DNA of 64,000 bases from an uncultured Eubacteriales bacterium (GCA_900549105.1 URND01000002.1:1-64000); one strand, 5' to 3'. Shown: positions 7,555 through 17,251, counted from the first letter of the stretch. The notes: generated by a model from the letters alone, not told the origin. Made by a program: numbers and translations.

Positions 7555-9051
7555 ATGAAAAAGTATAAAAGATTAATGCTGTTTTTTGTGTGTATGTGTT
7601 TTGCGGCCTTTAGCCTGTCTGCATGTAAAAAGTCAATGGAGACAGAAGCCAACGAAGCGAAGGAAACGCATGAAAAAGAAACAGTGGAAAGTGAAATGCA
7701 AGAAAAAGAAACGGCGGAGTCTGAAAAAGAATCAGTGCCGGAAACGGAAGGGTCAGAGGAATCGGCGATTCAGTCACCTTCGGTATGCGGCAGTCTTTCT
7801 GTTGAAGGAACACAGCTTGTGGGCGAGCATGGCGAGGCTGTTCAGTTAAGGGGATTGAGTACTCATGGGATTGCCAGTTTTCCGCAGTATGTCAATGAAG
7901 AACTTTTTGGAGAGTTCCGCCGGGAGTGGAAAGCCAATATCATCCGCTTGGCCATGTATACGGCAGAATCCGGGGGCTATTGCACAGATGGGGATAAGGA
8001 GTATTTGAAAGATTTAGTCCGAAACGGTGTGAAGTATGCCACCAGCCAGGACATGTATGTTATTGTTGACTGGCATATTTTGTCAGATAATAATCCAAAT
8101 ATGCATAAAGATGAGGCTATAGATTTTTTTGCGCAGATGTCCAAAGAATTTTCCGGGCATAACAATGTCATTTATGAAATCTGTAATGAACCAAACGGCG
8201 GTACTTCCTGGGAAGAAATCAAGTCCTATGCTCAGGAGGTTATACCGGTGATTCGCGCCAATGCGCCGGATGCGGTGATTTTGGTGGGAACCCCGAATTG
8301 GTCCCAATATGTTAATGAAGCGGCGGCAAACCCGATTACCGGCTATGAAAATATTATGTATACGCTGCATTTTTATGCGGCTACGCATACCGATGATTTG
8401 CGCAGCACCATGACAGCGGCCATTGATGCGGCGCTTCCGGTATTTGTATCAGAGTATGGCATCTGTGACGCCAGCGGCAACGGAAATATCGATGAGGCAC
8501 AGGCAAATGCCTGGGTGCAGGTACTGAATCAATATAATGTTAGTTATATAGCATGGAATATTTCCAATAAAAATGAAACATCGGCGATTATTAAAAGTAC
8601 AGTGGAAAAAACCAGCGGATTTTCCTGGGAGGATTTAAGCGCTTCCGGCCAATGGCTTTACCAGGTTTTAACAAATGAAAAGGGGAGTGCCTTGGAGGAG
8701 GAGGCAGGCCCTGTTCAGAGCAGCAGCCTGGATACGGTCACAAAAAGCGGCGACATGGAGGTCCTGGGGACCCAGGTCAAACATTGGGAGTCCAATGGCC
8801 AGCAATTTTATCAATATGATTTGACTATAAAAAATACTTCAGGACAGCCGTGCCAGAGTTGGGCGGTGGACGTGAAGTTCAACAGCGATATCTCTTTGTC
8901 TGACAGTTGGAATGGGCAGTATTCTGCCGAGGGAGATACGCTGCATATTTCTTCAATGGATTATAACGGAAATCTCTCCGCAGGCGGCAGCACGGGCGAT
9001 GTGGGATTTATTGTCAGCGGCGCAGCGGGGCTGGAGATTTTAGATAATTAA
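7555..9051 (+). CDS. GH5 family endoglucanase-like lipoprotein with C-terminal cellulose-binding-like module
   Basis: 498 residues. A lipoprotein signal (FFVCMCFAAFSLSAC, Cys at about residue 24) is followed by a Glu/Lys/Thr-rich linker to about residue 75, then a GH5 barrel. QLRGLSTHG opens the barrel; YEICNEPNGG carries the acid/base Glu and VFVSEYGICD the nucleophile Glu. The last 100 residues (WESNGQQFYQYDLTIKNTSG, then SWAVDVKFN) resemble a family 2 carbohydrate-binding module. It should hydrolyse beta-1,4-glucans at the cell surface. The ATG at 7555 follows GGAGGAG. It stands alone among decayed genes, and its intact frame suggests it is under selection. Confidence 0.9.
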   Translation: MKKYKRLMLFFVCMCFAAFSLSACKKSMETEANEAKETHEKETVESEMQEKETAESEKESVPETEGSEESAIQSPSVCGSLSVEGTQLVGEHGEAVQLRGLSTHGIASFPQYVNEELFGEFRREWKANIIRLAMYTAESGGYCTDGDKEYLKDLVRNGVKYATSQDMYVIVDWHILSDNNPNMHKDEAIDFFAQMSKEFSGHNNVIYEICNEPNGGTSWEEIKSYAQEVIPVIRANAPDAVILVGTPNWSQYVNEAAANPITGYENIMYTLHFYAATHTDDLRSTMTAAIDAALPVFVSEYGICDASGNGNIDEAQANAWVQVLNQYNVSYIAWNISNKNETSAIIKSTVEKTSGFSWEDLSASGQWLYQVLTNEKGSALEEEAGPVQSSSLDTVTKSGDMEVLGTQVKHWESNGQQFYQYDLTIKNTSGQPCQSWAVDVKFNSDISLSDSWNGQYSAEGDTLHISSMDYNGNLSAGGSTGDVGFIVSGAAGLEILDN

Positions 9052-9081
9052 TTATAGACATTAATGCAAGGGAATGAAGAG

Positions 9082-10682
9082 ATGTTTAAGATTACAGAAG
9101 GCGATTTCAGAAATCAGGAATATGGTTCGGAAAATTATCTTACAAATTGGCCAATGTTATACATTCTTGAAAATGGAAAACAAGTGTATATTGGTGAATC
9201 AAATCATGTAAAGACGCATATGATGGAGCACCATAGTTCTTTAGATAAGCGGATTTTTGATAAAGTACATTTTATTTACTCTTCAAAGTTTAATCAATCA
9301 GTCACATTTGATTATGAATCAAAGCTTATACAGTATATTGCGGCAGATGAATTGTTTGAAGTCAGAAATAAAAATGCTGGTATTGCAGATAAAGAATACT
9401 ATGGAAAAAAAGATTATGATGAAAAATTTCATATTTTGTGGAGAAGGCTTCAAGAGGAAAAACTTGTAAAGAATTCCTTAGAGGAAATAGAAAATTCAGA
9501 TTTGTTTAAATATTCTCCGTATAAAGAGTTGAATAATGACCAGAGAATTGCTGTTGAGGAAATCCTTCAGGCGATGAAAGAAAATAGAAAACAGAGTGTA
9601 GTTGTTAATGGAATGCCTGGTTCAGGAAAGACGATAGTAGCTATTTTTCTAATGAAATATTTAAAAGATAGTGAGGAATTTAAAGATAAGTCAATTGGTA
9701 TGGTTGTTCCGCAGACATCTCTTAGAAGGACTTTGAAGAAAATTTTCAGAAGCATTTATGGACTTCGTCCCTCGGATGTTTTAAAACCGTCAGATGTTAC
9801 AAAAAAGAAATATGATATTCTGCTTGTTGATGAGGCTCATAGACTGCATCAATATAAAAATATTTCATATAGAGGGGCATACAAACAGGCATGTGAGAGA
9901 ATTGGCTTGACTATAGAAAATGATGAGTTGGATTGGATACTGCATCAGTGCGAATGTCCAGTGTTGTTTTACGACAAACTTCAGGTCGTTGGTCCTTCTG
10001 GAATCGACGTAATTCGCTTTGTAAAAAGATGGCTATTGATCGACGAAGCAGATTGACTCGTTATTATACATTATTATCACAAATGCGGGTCAGAGGTGGA
10101 AATGATTATATTTCGTATATTGAAGGTTTGTTGAGCGGAAGGATAGCTGGGAGAAAAAGTTTTACAGATTATGAGTTTTTCATGGTAGAAGATTTTGAAA
10201 TATTTAATCAGTTGCTTTTGGTTAAAGAATCGAAATTTTCATTATCCAGAATGGTTGCTGGGTATGCGTGGGATTGGTGCAGCAAAAAAGATAAGACACA
10301 ATATGATATTGAGATTGAAGGGATAAAGAAGCAATGGAACCATTGTACCGAGAGTTGGGTTGATTCCGAGGAAGCAATTAATGAAGTAGGATGTATTCAT
10401 TCAGTTCAAGGATATGATTTGAATTACTGTTTTGTCATTATCGGAAGAGAAATTGGATATGATCTTGAAAAAGGATGTTTTATAGTTAGACCAGAATGTT
10501 ATTTTGATAGATATGGAAAGAATACAGCAACCAATGAAGAACTTTTGGATTACATCAAACACATTTATTATGTGCTCATGACAAGAGGAATTAGGGGAAC
10601 GTATCTTTATATTTGCGATGAAGGATTAAAGGAGTATATGAGACGTTATATAGATGTATGGGAGGCGGACTATCATGAATAA
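9082..10682 (+). pseudogene. GIY-YIG plus DUF2075 helicase, split by a frameshift
   Basis: The N-terminus has a GIY-YIG-like nuclease start (WPMLYILENGKQVYIGESNH). A DUF2075 (Schlafen-type) helicase follows: Walker A GMPGSGKT at about residue 177, Walker B ILLVDEAH, then VLFYDKLQVVGPSG. The frame breaks at about 10018-10030 beside an AAAAA run. Family sequence resumes in another frame with LTRYYTLLSQMRVRGG, VGCIHSVQGYDLNYCFVIIG and the end of the domain. The offset fits loss of one base. ATG 9082 has AAGGGA at a good distance; an ATG at 9064 is also in frame. The 3' end overlaps the MazG-like gene by 8 bases, so the two formed an operon. Confidence 0.85.
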
Positions 10683-10995
10683 AAATACAATTGAAAGAAT
10701 CAGGAAATTTTCAGATGACAGAGACTGGAATCAATTTCATTCGCCTGCCAATCTTGCAAAATCGATAGTGATTGAGGCGGCAGAGCTTTTAGAATGCTTT
10801 CAATGGAATGATGAGGAGTATGATATCCAGCATGTAAAGGAAGAACTGGCGGATGTTTTGGTATATAGCCAGAATCTGTTGGATAAGTTGGGCTTAGATG
10901 CAGATGAAATTGTAAATATGAAGATGTCACAGAATGAAGAAAAGTATCCGGTGGAGAAAGCAAAGGGAAGTGCTGCAAAGTATGACCAGCTCTAA
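10675..10995 (+). CDS. MazG-like nucleotide pyrophosphohydrolase
   Basis: 106 residues. The helical metal-binding pattern of the all-alpha NTP pyrophosphatase family is present: EAAELLECFQW and, one helix on, EELADVLVYSQNLL. It would hydrolyse nucleoside triphosphates to monophosphates. Its ATG at 10675 lies inside the end of the DUF2075 gene, with GGAGG at 10660-10664. DUF2075 helicases and small MazG proteins often occur together in accessory regions, and a defence role has been suspected, but that is inference. The gene itself is intact although its partner is frameshifted. Its end overlaps the start of the next, broken gene by 14 bases. Confidence 0.85.
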   Translation: MNKNTIERIRKFSDDRDWNQFHSPANLAKSIVIEAAELLECFQWNDEEYDIQHVKEELADVLVYSQNLLDKLGLDADEIVNMKMSQNEEKYPVEKAKGSAAKYDQL

Positions 10996-11357
10996 AAATA
11001 GTACATTAGATTGCTATAATGAAAATTCAGATTCATATGTAGCAGAGACTGTTGGGGTAGATTTTCAACAGATTCAGGATAAGTTTTTGAATAGGTTTGA
11101 TTTAGGAGCCTATATTCTTGATTTTGGTTGCGGTTCAGGGAGAGATACCCAATATTTTCTAGAGTAGGGATATAGAGTGGATGTGATAGATGGCTCGGGA
11201 GAACTATGTAGAATAGCAAGTGAGTATACAGGAATTCAAGTAAAGCAGATGTTGTTTCAGAAATTGGATGTCTGTGAAAAATACGATGGTATATAGGCAT
11301 GTTCATCCATATTGCATCTCTCAAAAAAGGAATTGAAAGTAGTTTTCAGGAAAATGA
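10982..11357 (+). pseudogene. SAM-dependent methyltransferase with two amber stops, truncated
   Basis: From ATG 10982 the frame reads LDCYNENSDSYVAETV and then the class I methyltransferase glycine motif ILDFGCGSGRDTQYFL. A TAG at 11165-11167 interrupts it where glutamine would suit, the frame continues GYRVDVIDGS, and a second TAG at 11294-11296 lies where tryptophan is expected (GI-stop-ACSSILHLS). Family sequence ends near 11357, where a different protein tail continues in frame. Expression would give a 61-residue peptide only. It overlaps the MazG-like gene. Confidence 0.75.
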
Positions 11358-11629
11358 TAGCAATATCTCATTCAAAAGAAAATCCATTTAAAAGATATTT
11401 GGATTATTTGAAAGAAATGAGGCTTCTTAACATGGAGGAAGAATTACCATTTCGGAGACTTGGCAGAGAATTTATCAATTTGCTTGAGACAACAAACATG
11501 TCAAAGATTTCTGATAAGGAACATATCAAGAAGATCATGCAGATGCCAGTACACTTTTTGCAGGAATCCGGAAAAGGATTTTTTATAAAAAAGGATGGAG
11601 TTACATTGTCAATGAGGGAGGAACTGTGA
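11358..11629 (+). pseudogene. C-terminal fragment of a larger protein, possibly a helicase
   Basis: Directly in frame with the broken methyltransferase is SHSKENPFKRYLDYLKEMRL, then RRLGREFINLLETTNMSK and VHFLQESGKGFF. From memory this resembles the extreme C-terminal region of large DEAD/DEAH helicases of accessory islands, with internal sequence deleted. No start codon of its own is convincing. It marks a deletion joining two once-separate genes. The family assignment is weak; that it is a fragment is likely. Confidence 0.45.
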
Positions 11630-11732
11630 TATGTGGCAGGTCATCTAATACTGGTAGAACAGATGAAGGAAGTTATTGAGTATAGGACAATGGACTATTA
11701 TCGGAGAGGATACAGGCTTAAGGGGTGAAATC

Positions 11733-12977
11733 ATGGCGTACAGCGAGCTCGTGAAGAACTTTAACCGCATTCGTGAGTATATGCGTGAGTTTTATGTTTA
11801 TGGTTTTAAAAGCCGGGATGAGTATACAGGGAAAAGCGCTCGTTCCTATGATGACGAGCGGCGCAGGTTGGAGAGTTGGCTTGGTGATTATATGCGGTTT
11901 CGGCAGACGCCGGATGGCAAAAATGTTTTCATTTCCATAGACAGCCGTGTTTCACGGCATAATCCGCTATATAAGGCGTGGAAAGCGAAGAGTTTTACCG
12001 ATGGGGATATTACGCTGCATTTTATTCTGATGGACATTTTAGCTGTGTCAGATACGCTGATAACTCTTGGGGATATCACCAGCCGGGTTGACGCCTATCT
12101 TTCCGGTTTTGAAATGCCGAGGCTGTTTGATGAATCAACGGTGCGTAAGAAATTGAAAGAATATGTTTCAGAGGGAATTGTCATCGCTGAAAAGCGGGGA
12201 AAAACGATGTACTACAGCCGCGCAGAGATGTCGGAAGTTTATGGCACGGATGTATTAGACTTTTTTTCGGAAGTGTCACCGTGCGGAGTGATTGGCTCTT
12301 TTCTGCTGGATAAGGGAGACAGGCCTGAACCCCATTTTGCTTATAAGCATCATTATATGACCGGGGCTTTGGACAGTGAAATTCTCTGTCGGCTTTTTAT
12401 GGCTATGCGGGAGAAGCGGATGGTCACTCTTGAGACAATTAATCGGAATAAGGCGAGGGTTACAGAGAAAAAAGTGATTCCTCTGCGTATTATGTTCAGT
12501 GCTCAGAGCGGCCGCCAGTATCTCATGGCTTACTCACCGCGATTTCGGAGAATCACCCCCTATAGAACAGACAATATTATTTCTGTGAAGGCTGATGCGG
12601 TCAGTCCCCGGTTTGATGAACTGAGGGAGAAGCTTGATGCGATGAAGGAACATATGTGGGGTGTGAGTACGCAGAGTAAATCGGGGCAGCGCATGGAGCA
12701 TGTGGAATTTACCCTTCGTTATGGGGATGATGAGCAGCATATTCACCAAAGGCTGGAACGGGAGAAACGATGCGGAAGCGTTGAGAAAATTGATAATCAT
12801 ACAAGCCGGTTTTCTGCGGATATTTATGATGCAAGTGAAATTGTTCCGTGGATTCGTACGTTTATCTGCCGTATTACTGATATTCATTTTTCGGATAAAA
12901 ATCTTGAAATCCAGTTTAAGAATGATATCCGGCAAATGTACAGGCTTTATGATGTGGAGGGCGGTGAAACGGTATGA
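11733..12977 (+). CDS. WYL-domain regulator, first of a pair
   Basis: 414 residues. The middle of the protein (TSRVDAYLSGFEMPRLFDES, then VRKKLKEYVSEGIVIAEKRG) forms a winged-helix-like DNA-binding region. The second half has the WYL-type sensor: KKVIPLRIMFSAQSGRQYLM and AYSPRFRRITPYRTDNIISV, in which the usual WYL triplet is replaced by YLMAY. It ends with a WCX-like tail. ATG 11733 is preferred because AAGGGGTG precedes it. Its last four bases overlap the second WYL gene (ATGA), and rtcB follows. WYL proteins often sense nucleic acid ligands and control repair or defence operons, so this pair probably controls the RtcB unit. Confidence 0.85.
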   Translation: MAYSELVKNFNRIREYMREFYVYGFKSRDEYTGKSARSYDDERRRLESWLGDYMRFRQTPDGKNVFISIDSRVSRHNPLYKAWKAKSFTDGDITLHFILMDILAVSDTLITLGDITSRVDAYLSGFEMPRLFDESTVRKKLKEYVSEGIVIAEKRGKTMYYSRAEMSEVYGTDVLDFFSEVSPCGVIGSFLLDKGDRPEPHFAYKHHYMTGALDSEILCRLFMAMREKRMVTLETINRNKARVTEKKVIPLRIMFSAQSGRQYLMAYSPRFRRITPYRTDNIISVKADAVSPRFDELREKLDAMKEHMWGVSTQSKSGQRMEHVEFTLRYGDDEQHIHQRLEREKRCGSVEKIDNHTSRFSADIYDASEIVPWIRTFICRITDIHFSDKNLEIQFKNDIRQMYRLYDVEGGETV

Positions 12978-13885
12978 TTTTCAGTGAACTCTACAGTGTT
13001 TATTATAATACAGTTGCGGAAATTTTGAAGGCTGCGATTGACCATCCTCTGGGAAAAAATGAATTGAGGCGGATTGTGGAGGAGCGGGCCTTTGGCGAAA
13101 GTATATTGAATATTGAACCTTCATTGATGGAAGGCAGATGGCAGCTATTGAAGCGGGACGGAACTACCCCTATTCAGAGTGTGCCTTCGATGCCGCTGAC
13201 GATGATACAAAAGCGTTGGCTGAAAGCAATTTCCCTGGATTCAAGAATTCGATTGTTTCAGGATGAACTCATGGTTCTTCCGGATGTGGAGCCGCTTTTT
13301 ACGGAAGAAGATATCTGCATCTTTGATAAGTATGCGGACGGTGATAATTATAGGGATGAAGCATACATAAAAAATTTTCGGCGGATTCTGGATGCTGTCA
13401 GAAACCGCTATCCTCTGAGCATCGATGTTCTTAATCGCAGAGGTCATAGGACACCTATAATATTAATGCCAGAATATTTGGAGTATTCTGAGAAGGATGA
13501 TAAATTCCGGCTGATCGGTTCGGGATGCCGTTTTGGCAGAACAGTGAATCTGGGAAGAATTATCCGTTGCGAGCGGTATACGGGGGCAAATGTCATTGGT
13601 TCTAATGAACGGAAGCTTCAGAGGCCGCGAAGTGTTCAATTTGAACTTGTAAATCGGAGGAATGCCCTGGAGCGGGTTCTTCTGCATTTTGCTCATTTTG
13701 AGAAGCAGGCGGAACGAATTGATGGCCAGCGCTATAAGGTAACGATTTATTATGATAAAGATGATGAGACGGAGATGGTTATTCGAATTCTTTCATTTGG
13801 ACCTATGATAAAGGTTACAGCCCCGGCCCATTTCATAAACTTAATAAAAGAGCGGTTGATTCATCAGAAAAGTTGCGGGTTTTAA
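12974..13885 (+). CDS. WYL-domain regulator, second of a pair
   Basis: 303 residues. Parts of the sensor domain are visible: YPLSIDVLNRRGHRTPIILM, PEYLEYSEKDDKFRLIGSGC and GRTVNLGRIIRCERY. The C-terminal RYKVTIYYDKDDETEMVIRI resembles a WCX extension. The N-terminal 100 residues do not show an obvious helix-turn-helix, so it may act only as a partner of the preceding WYL protein, to which it is coupled by ATGA. A terminator follows directly, so RtcB, 80 bases on, may be partly separately expressed. Confidence 0.8.
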   Translation: MIFSELYSVYYNTVAEILKAAIDHPLGKNELRRIVEERAFGESILNIEPSLMEGRWQLLKRDGTTPIQSVPSMPLTMIQKRWLKAISLDSRIRLFQDELMVLPDVEPLFTEEDICIFDKYADGDNYRDEAYIKNFRRILDAVRNRYPLSIDVLNRRGHRTPIILMPEYLEYSEKDDKFRLIGSGCRFGRTVNLGRIIRCERYTGANVIGSNERKLQRPRSVQFELVNRRNALERVLLHFAHFEKQAERIDGQRYKVTIYYDKDDETEMVIRILSFGPMIKVTAPAHFINLIKERLIHQKSCGF

Positions 13886-13904
13886 AAGGTTCGCAACTTT
13901 TTTT
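13868..13904 (+). terminator. terminator after the WYL pair
   Basis: AAGTTGCG and CGCAACTT form an eight-base stem around a 16-base loop, followed by a T run. It overlaps the stop codon of the second WYL gene. Confidence 0.7.
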
Positions 13905-13964
13905 CCGTGATAAGCTATTTGCCGTTATATAAAATGGGAATAGAAATAAGAAAGGGTGAGCAGG

Positions 13965-15230
13965 ATGTTTGAAATAAGGGGAAAAGTAAATACGGCTGTC
14001 TGCTATGCAAAAGTTATTGAGGATGGTGCAATCGAGCAGATTCAAAGAATGTGTGATTATAAACTCACGGAAGGAAGCAGAGTGAGAATAATGCCGGATG
14101 TGCATGCCGGAAAAGGGTGTACGATTGGCACGACAATGACAGTTTCCGATAAAGTTTGTCCGAACATTGTCGGAGTGGATATCGGCTGTGGAATGTATAC
14201 GCTGAAATTGACGGCTCAGACGCTGGATTTTGAAAAGATTGATGCGGCCTGTCGTTATATTCCTTCGGGGAAAAATGTCTGGGAAGGACGGATGGAGAGA
14301 TTTGCGCTGACGGATCTGCGATGCTATTGGTCGCTGAGAGATACGAAAAGATTGGAGCGTTCTCTTGGAACTCTCGGCGGCGGCAATCATTTTATTGAGA
14401 TTGATAAGGCGGCGGACGACACTTTTTATTTGATTATTCATTCGGGAAGCCGTAATCTCGGCAAGCAGGTGGCAGAAATTTATCAGCAGCTTGCGATAGA
14501 CCTTCATATGGGGAAAGAGGATTATTTCAGGCAAAGAGATGAGATAATCCGTACCTATAAGGAAGCCGGAAGACGCGGAGAAATACAGAAAGCATTGAAG
14601 GAACTCAAAAATAACTATGAGACGCATGAACTTTTTATTCCGGAGGACCTTTGCTGGCTTGATGGGACTTTCCTCGAAGATTATCTGCACGATGTGGAAA
14701 TCTGTCAGAATTTTGCCCGGAGAAGCCGGGAAAGGATGGCAGAAATTATTCTGGAGAGAACCGGCATGGGTGCAGAGGAAGGTTTTCATACGATACATAA
14801 TTATATCGATACCCGGGAAATGATTTTGAGAAAAGGTGCGATTGCTGCCCACGCAGGGGAAAAGGTGCTCATTCCCCTTAATATGCGTGACGGCTCAGTT
14901 ATTGCCATAGGAAAAGGAAATCCTGAGTGGAATTATTCGGCGCCCCATGGCGCGGGACGGGTAATGTCCAGGGCCAGAGCGAAAGAAACCCTGGATATGG
15001 AGGATTATAAAGTTTCCATGCAGGGCATTTATACGACATCTATTAATGAAAAAACAATTGATGAGGCGCCGATGGCATACAAATCCCTGGATGATATTAT
15101 TGATGTTATTCGGGAATCGGTGGATGTTATCGATATTATGAAGCCGGTGTATAACTTTAAGGCTTCGGAGGATGATGTGCCATGGAAAAAGAAAAAGGAG
15201 AATAGAGATGGAGAAACTGATTGTCAGTAA
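13965..15230 (+). CDS. rtcB: RtcB family RNA-splicing ligase
   Basis: 421 residues. RtcB joins RNA ends with a 2',3'-cyclic phosphate (or 3'-phosphate) to 5'-OH ends, using GTP and Mn. The key motifs are present in order: MPDVHAGKGCTIG, VGVDIGCGM (metal cysteine), TLGGGNHFIEID, HSGSRNLG and APHGAGR with the guanylylated histidine. ATG 13965 with AAGGGTGA upstream is preferred over the in-frame GTG 13956. The next gene encodes the start of an RNA-ligase-associated nucleotidyltransferase, matching known RNA-repair operon partners, and two WYL regulators lie upstream. The protein looks complete. Confidence 0.92.
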   Translation: MFEIRGKVNTAVCYAKVIEDGAIEQIQRMCDYKLTEGSRVRIMPDVHAGKGCTIGTTMTVSDKVCPNIVGVDIGCGMYTLKLTAQTLDFEKIDAACRYIPSGKNVWEGRMERFALTDLRCYWSLRDTKRLERSLGTLGGGNHFIEIDKAADDTFYLIIHSGSRNLGKQVAEIYQQLAIDLHMGKEDYFRQRDEIIRTYKEAGRRGEIQKALKELKNNYETHELFIPEDLCWLDGTFLEDYLHDVEICQNFARRSRERMAEIILERTGMGAEEGFHTIHNYIDTREMILRKGAIAAHAGEKVLIPLNMRDGSVIAIGKGNPEWNYSAPHGAGRVMSRARAKETLDMEDYKVSMQGIYTTSINEKTIDEAPMAYKSLDDIIDVIRESVDVIDIMKPVYNFKASEDDVPWKKKKENRDGETDCQ

Positions 15231-15411
15231 GCTTCGGGAGATTGAGGAAGCAGAGAAGGTTCGCATCCTGCTTGCTGTGGAATCCGGCAGTCGTGCCTTG
15301 GGGTTCGCCTCCCCGGACAGCGATTGCGATGTGCGATTTATTTATATTCCTCATTATAGCCTGATGTCTGTAGATTATTCCGGCGTTATATCCAGGATGT
15401 CATCAAAATGA
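15208..15411 (+). pseudogene. truncated RlaP-type nucleotidyltransferase
   Basis: Starts at ATG 15208 with AAAGGAG upstream, inside the end of rtcB. The first 45 residues (LLAVESGSRALGFASPDSDC, DVRFIYI) carry the GSR and DxD motifs of the DNA polymerase beta fold as found in the RNA-ligase-associated RlaP family, normally about 250 residues. After RFIYIPHYS the family pattern stops and the frame closes at 67 codons, running into the convergent YolD-like gene. A deletion or insertion at about 15350 has removed the remainder. It is therefore a remnant, although the first half of the active site survives. Confidence 0.75.
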
Positions 15412-15791
15412 ATTTTGTAATCATCGATTTCCAGAGTTCTGGCGACGCAGTCAATTCTTCGAAGGGCGCCGGAGAGGGTAAGATACATCCCTTCGGCAGT
15501 TCCGCCGGAACCGTCCGGGCCGGGTTCAGAAATAAAAAAGGTTACGGAAACATGCCGGCATGTTTCCAGAAGAAGCAGCTTTTTATTGAGAACAGCAGCC
15601 ATCTCCTCGGATAAATCGATACGATTTACCCGGGGAGTTTCTTTTGAATGAATAGCTTCAGCATGCCCTTTCAGAGCTGCAAAAGGTGAAAATATCTTTG
15701 CCCGGTCACTATTGGACATATGGGGATGTTTGGATTCCGGCCGCGGCAGATGGATAATATCATCATATTTGTTGGAAATCTTTAAAGCCAT
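15375..15791 (-). CDS. YolD-like protein
   Basis: 138 residues. The N-terminus (NKYDDIIHLPRPESKHPHMS followed by RAKIFSPFAALKGH) is characteristic of the YolD-like family found beside Y-family polymerases in Firmicutes. The middle carries a conserved basic segment and the C-terminus a strand-rich RTLEIDDYKIHFDDI. Its role is unknown but it is presumed to act with the polymerase under SOS control. It lies 50 bases downstream of the polymerase gene and has AGGAAGGTG before its ATG. Its 3' end overlaps the truncated RlaP fragment tail to tail. Confidence 0.8.
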   Translation of the reverse strand: MALKISNKYDDIIHLPRPESKHPHMSNSDRAKIFSPFAALKGHAEAIHSKETPRVNRIDLSEEMAAVLNKKLLLLETCRHVSVTFFISEPGPDGSGGTAEGMYLTLSGALRRIDCVARTLEIDDYKIHFDDILDITPE

Positions 15792-15841
15792 AGATACACC
15801 TTCCTTGATTTTTTATGATTTTGAAAATCGAAAGGATGATG

Positions 15842-17251
15842 TCAGGCTTTGTGACCGCCAATCTGCTGGTTGCGTTCAATGGCAGTGGCTCCATCCTCGA
15901 AACTCATGCCTTTCAATATAGCATTTTTCCCATATTTCTTTTGAATATCCAGTATGGCCTTCTGAATTTTCCTGTCCCGTTTTGCAGTCCTTTCTTTTCT
16001 ATCGATTTCTTCCGGTGTCGTAAATAAATCATATTGAATATAATTGTCTGCCTTGGATTCATCGATAACATTATTGAAGGTGACGCTCAGCCGATGAATC
16101 GACAGCTTTGAATTGACGATGCGGTCATAAAGGGACAGGGCCGCTGCCGACAATTCCGTGGCGGAAGAGGTGTGGACATTCAGATTCACACTCCCATGGG
16201 CCGGTTTTGGCACGGCCTGCCCAAAGTGGTTTATATGAAGCGGGCCGGAATAATTCTCTGAGTTCTTATCATAACCGATATGAAGGACAATTTGATTTGC
16301 CGCCAATCCCTTATCAAACAGGTCCAGCGCCAGACTATCGGTCATTTCATGGACAACCAGCCTTGCCTTTTCCTTGGAATAGGGGCATGAAAGAACCTGT
16401 CCCGAACCGATGGAATTGCTGTTTGGTTTATAGTTTTTGATATCCTGCATGGTGACCGGTTCCACGCCCCAGGCATGGTCGATAAGCAGTTCAGCGTCCA
16501 CACCAAAAAGTCGGAACAAAAAGTCCTCATTATAAAGGGACATCACAGCCACATCTCCCATGGTATACATGGCATTGTCCCTCAGGCGTTTGGCGATACC
16601 ATTTCCAATGCGCCAGAAAGAGGTGAGGGGCTGATGTTCCCAAAGCAACTTTCGATAATTCATTTCATCCAATTCAGCAATTCGAACGCCGTCCTTATCG
16701 GCATCCACATGTTTCGCCACAATATCCATGGCAATTTTTGCAAGGTACATGTTTGGACCAATGCCTGCCGTGGCCGTAATCCCGGTTTCAGACAGAACAT
16801 CCAGAATCATGGTTTTTGCCAAATCATGGGGCGACATGGGAGTGCCGTCTGAGTTGCAGTAAACAGATTGATAGGAGGTCACATCCATGAATACTTCATC
16901 GATAGAATAAACATGGATATCGGAGGCGCTCACATATTTCAGATAAATATTATAGATATTGGCGGAGACATCGATATATTTCTGCATTTGCGGCGTGGCA
17001 ACGATTAAATCAATTGTTTTGCCGTTGGCGGCTTTAATCTCCTTTAATTTTTCTTTGACTTCGAACAATCTTGGACGGCCGGGAATGCCAAATGCTTTAA
17101 GTGAAGGAGAGACGGCCAGGCAGATAGTTTTATCCGTGCGGCTTTCATCAGCCACCACCAGATGGGCAGTCAGGGGATTAAGCCCCCGTTCCACACATTC
17201 GACGGAGGCATAAAAACTTTTTAAATCAATGGCAATATAAACGTTGGACAT
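15842..17251 (-). CDS. Y-family DNA polymerase (UvrX/DinB-like)
   Basis: 469 residues. The N-terminal palm has YIAIDLKSFYASVECVERGL (first catalytic Asp and the steric-gate aromatic) and VYSIDEVFMDVT (SIDE catalytic pair). The helix-hairpin-helix thumb (WRIGNGIAKRLRDNAMYTMG) and little finger (INHFGQAVPKPAHGSVNL) follow. It would perform translesion synthesis. Full length for the UvrX type. Its promoter overlaps a perfect LexA box, so it is SOS induced together with the YolD-like gene. Confidence 0.9.
   Translation of the reverse strand: MSNVYIAIDLKSFYASVECVERGLNPLTAHLVVADESRTDKTICLAVSPSLKAFGIPGRPRLFEVKEKLKEIKAANGKTIDLIVATPQMQKYIDVSANIYNIYLKYVSASDIHVYSIDEVFMDVTSYQSVYCNSDGTPMSPHDLAKTMILDVLSETGITATAGIGPNMYLAKIAMDIVAKHVDADKDGVRIAELDEMNYRKLLWEHQPLTSFWRIGNGIAKRLRDNAMYTMGDVAVMSLYNEDFLFRLFGVDAELLIDHAWGVEPVTMQDIKNYKPNSNSIGSGQVLSCPYSKEKARLVVHEMTDSLALDLFDKGLAANQIVLHIGYDKNSENYSGPLHINHFGQAVPKPAHGSVNLNVHTSSATELSAAALSLYDRIVNSKLSIHRLSVTFNNVIDESKADNYIQYDLFTTPEEIDRKERTAKRDRKIQKAILDIQKKYGKNAILKGMSFEDGATAIERNQQIGGHKA

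Noticed and set aside
13833..14852. 339-codon minus-strand open frame opposite rtcB
   Set aside because: It lies fully inside the well supported rtcB gene, has no recognisable domain and no ribosome site; a shadow frame.
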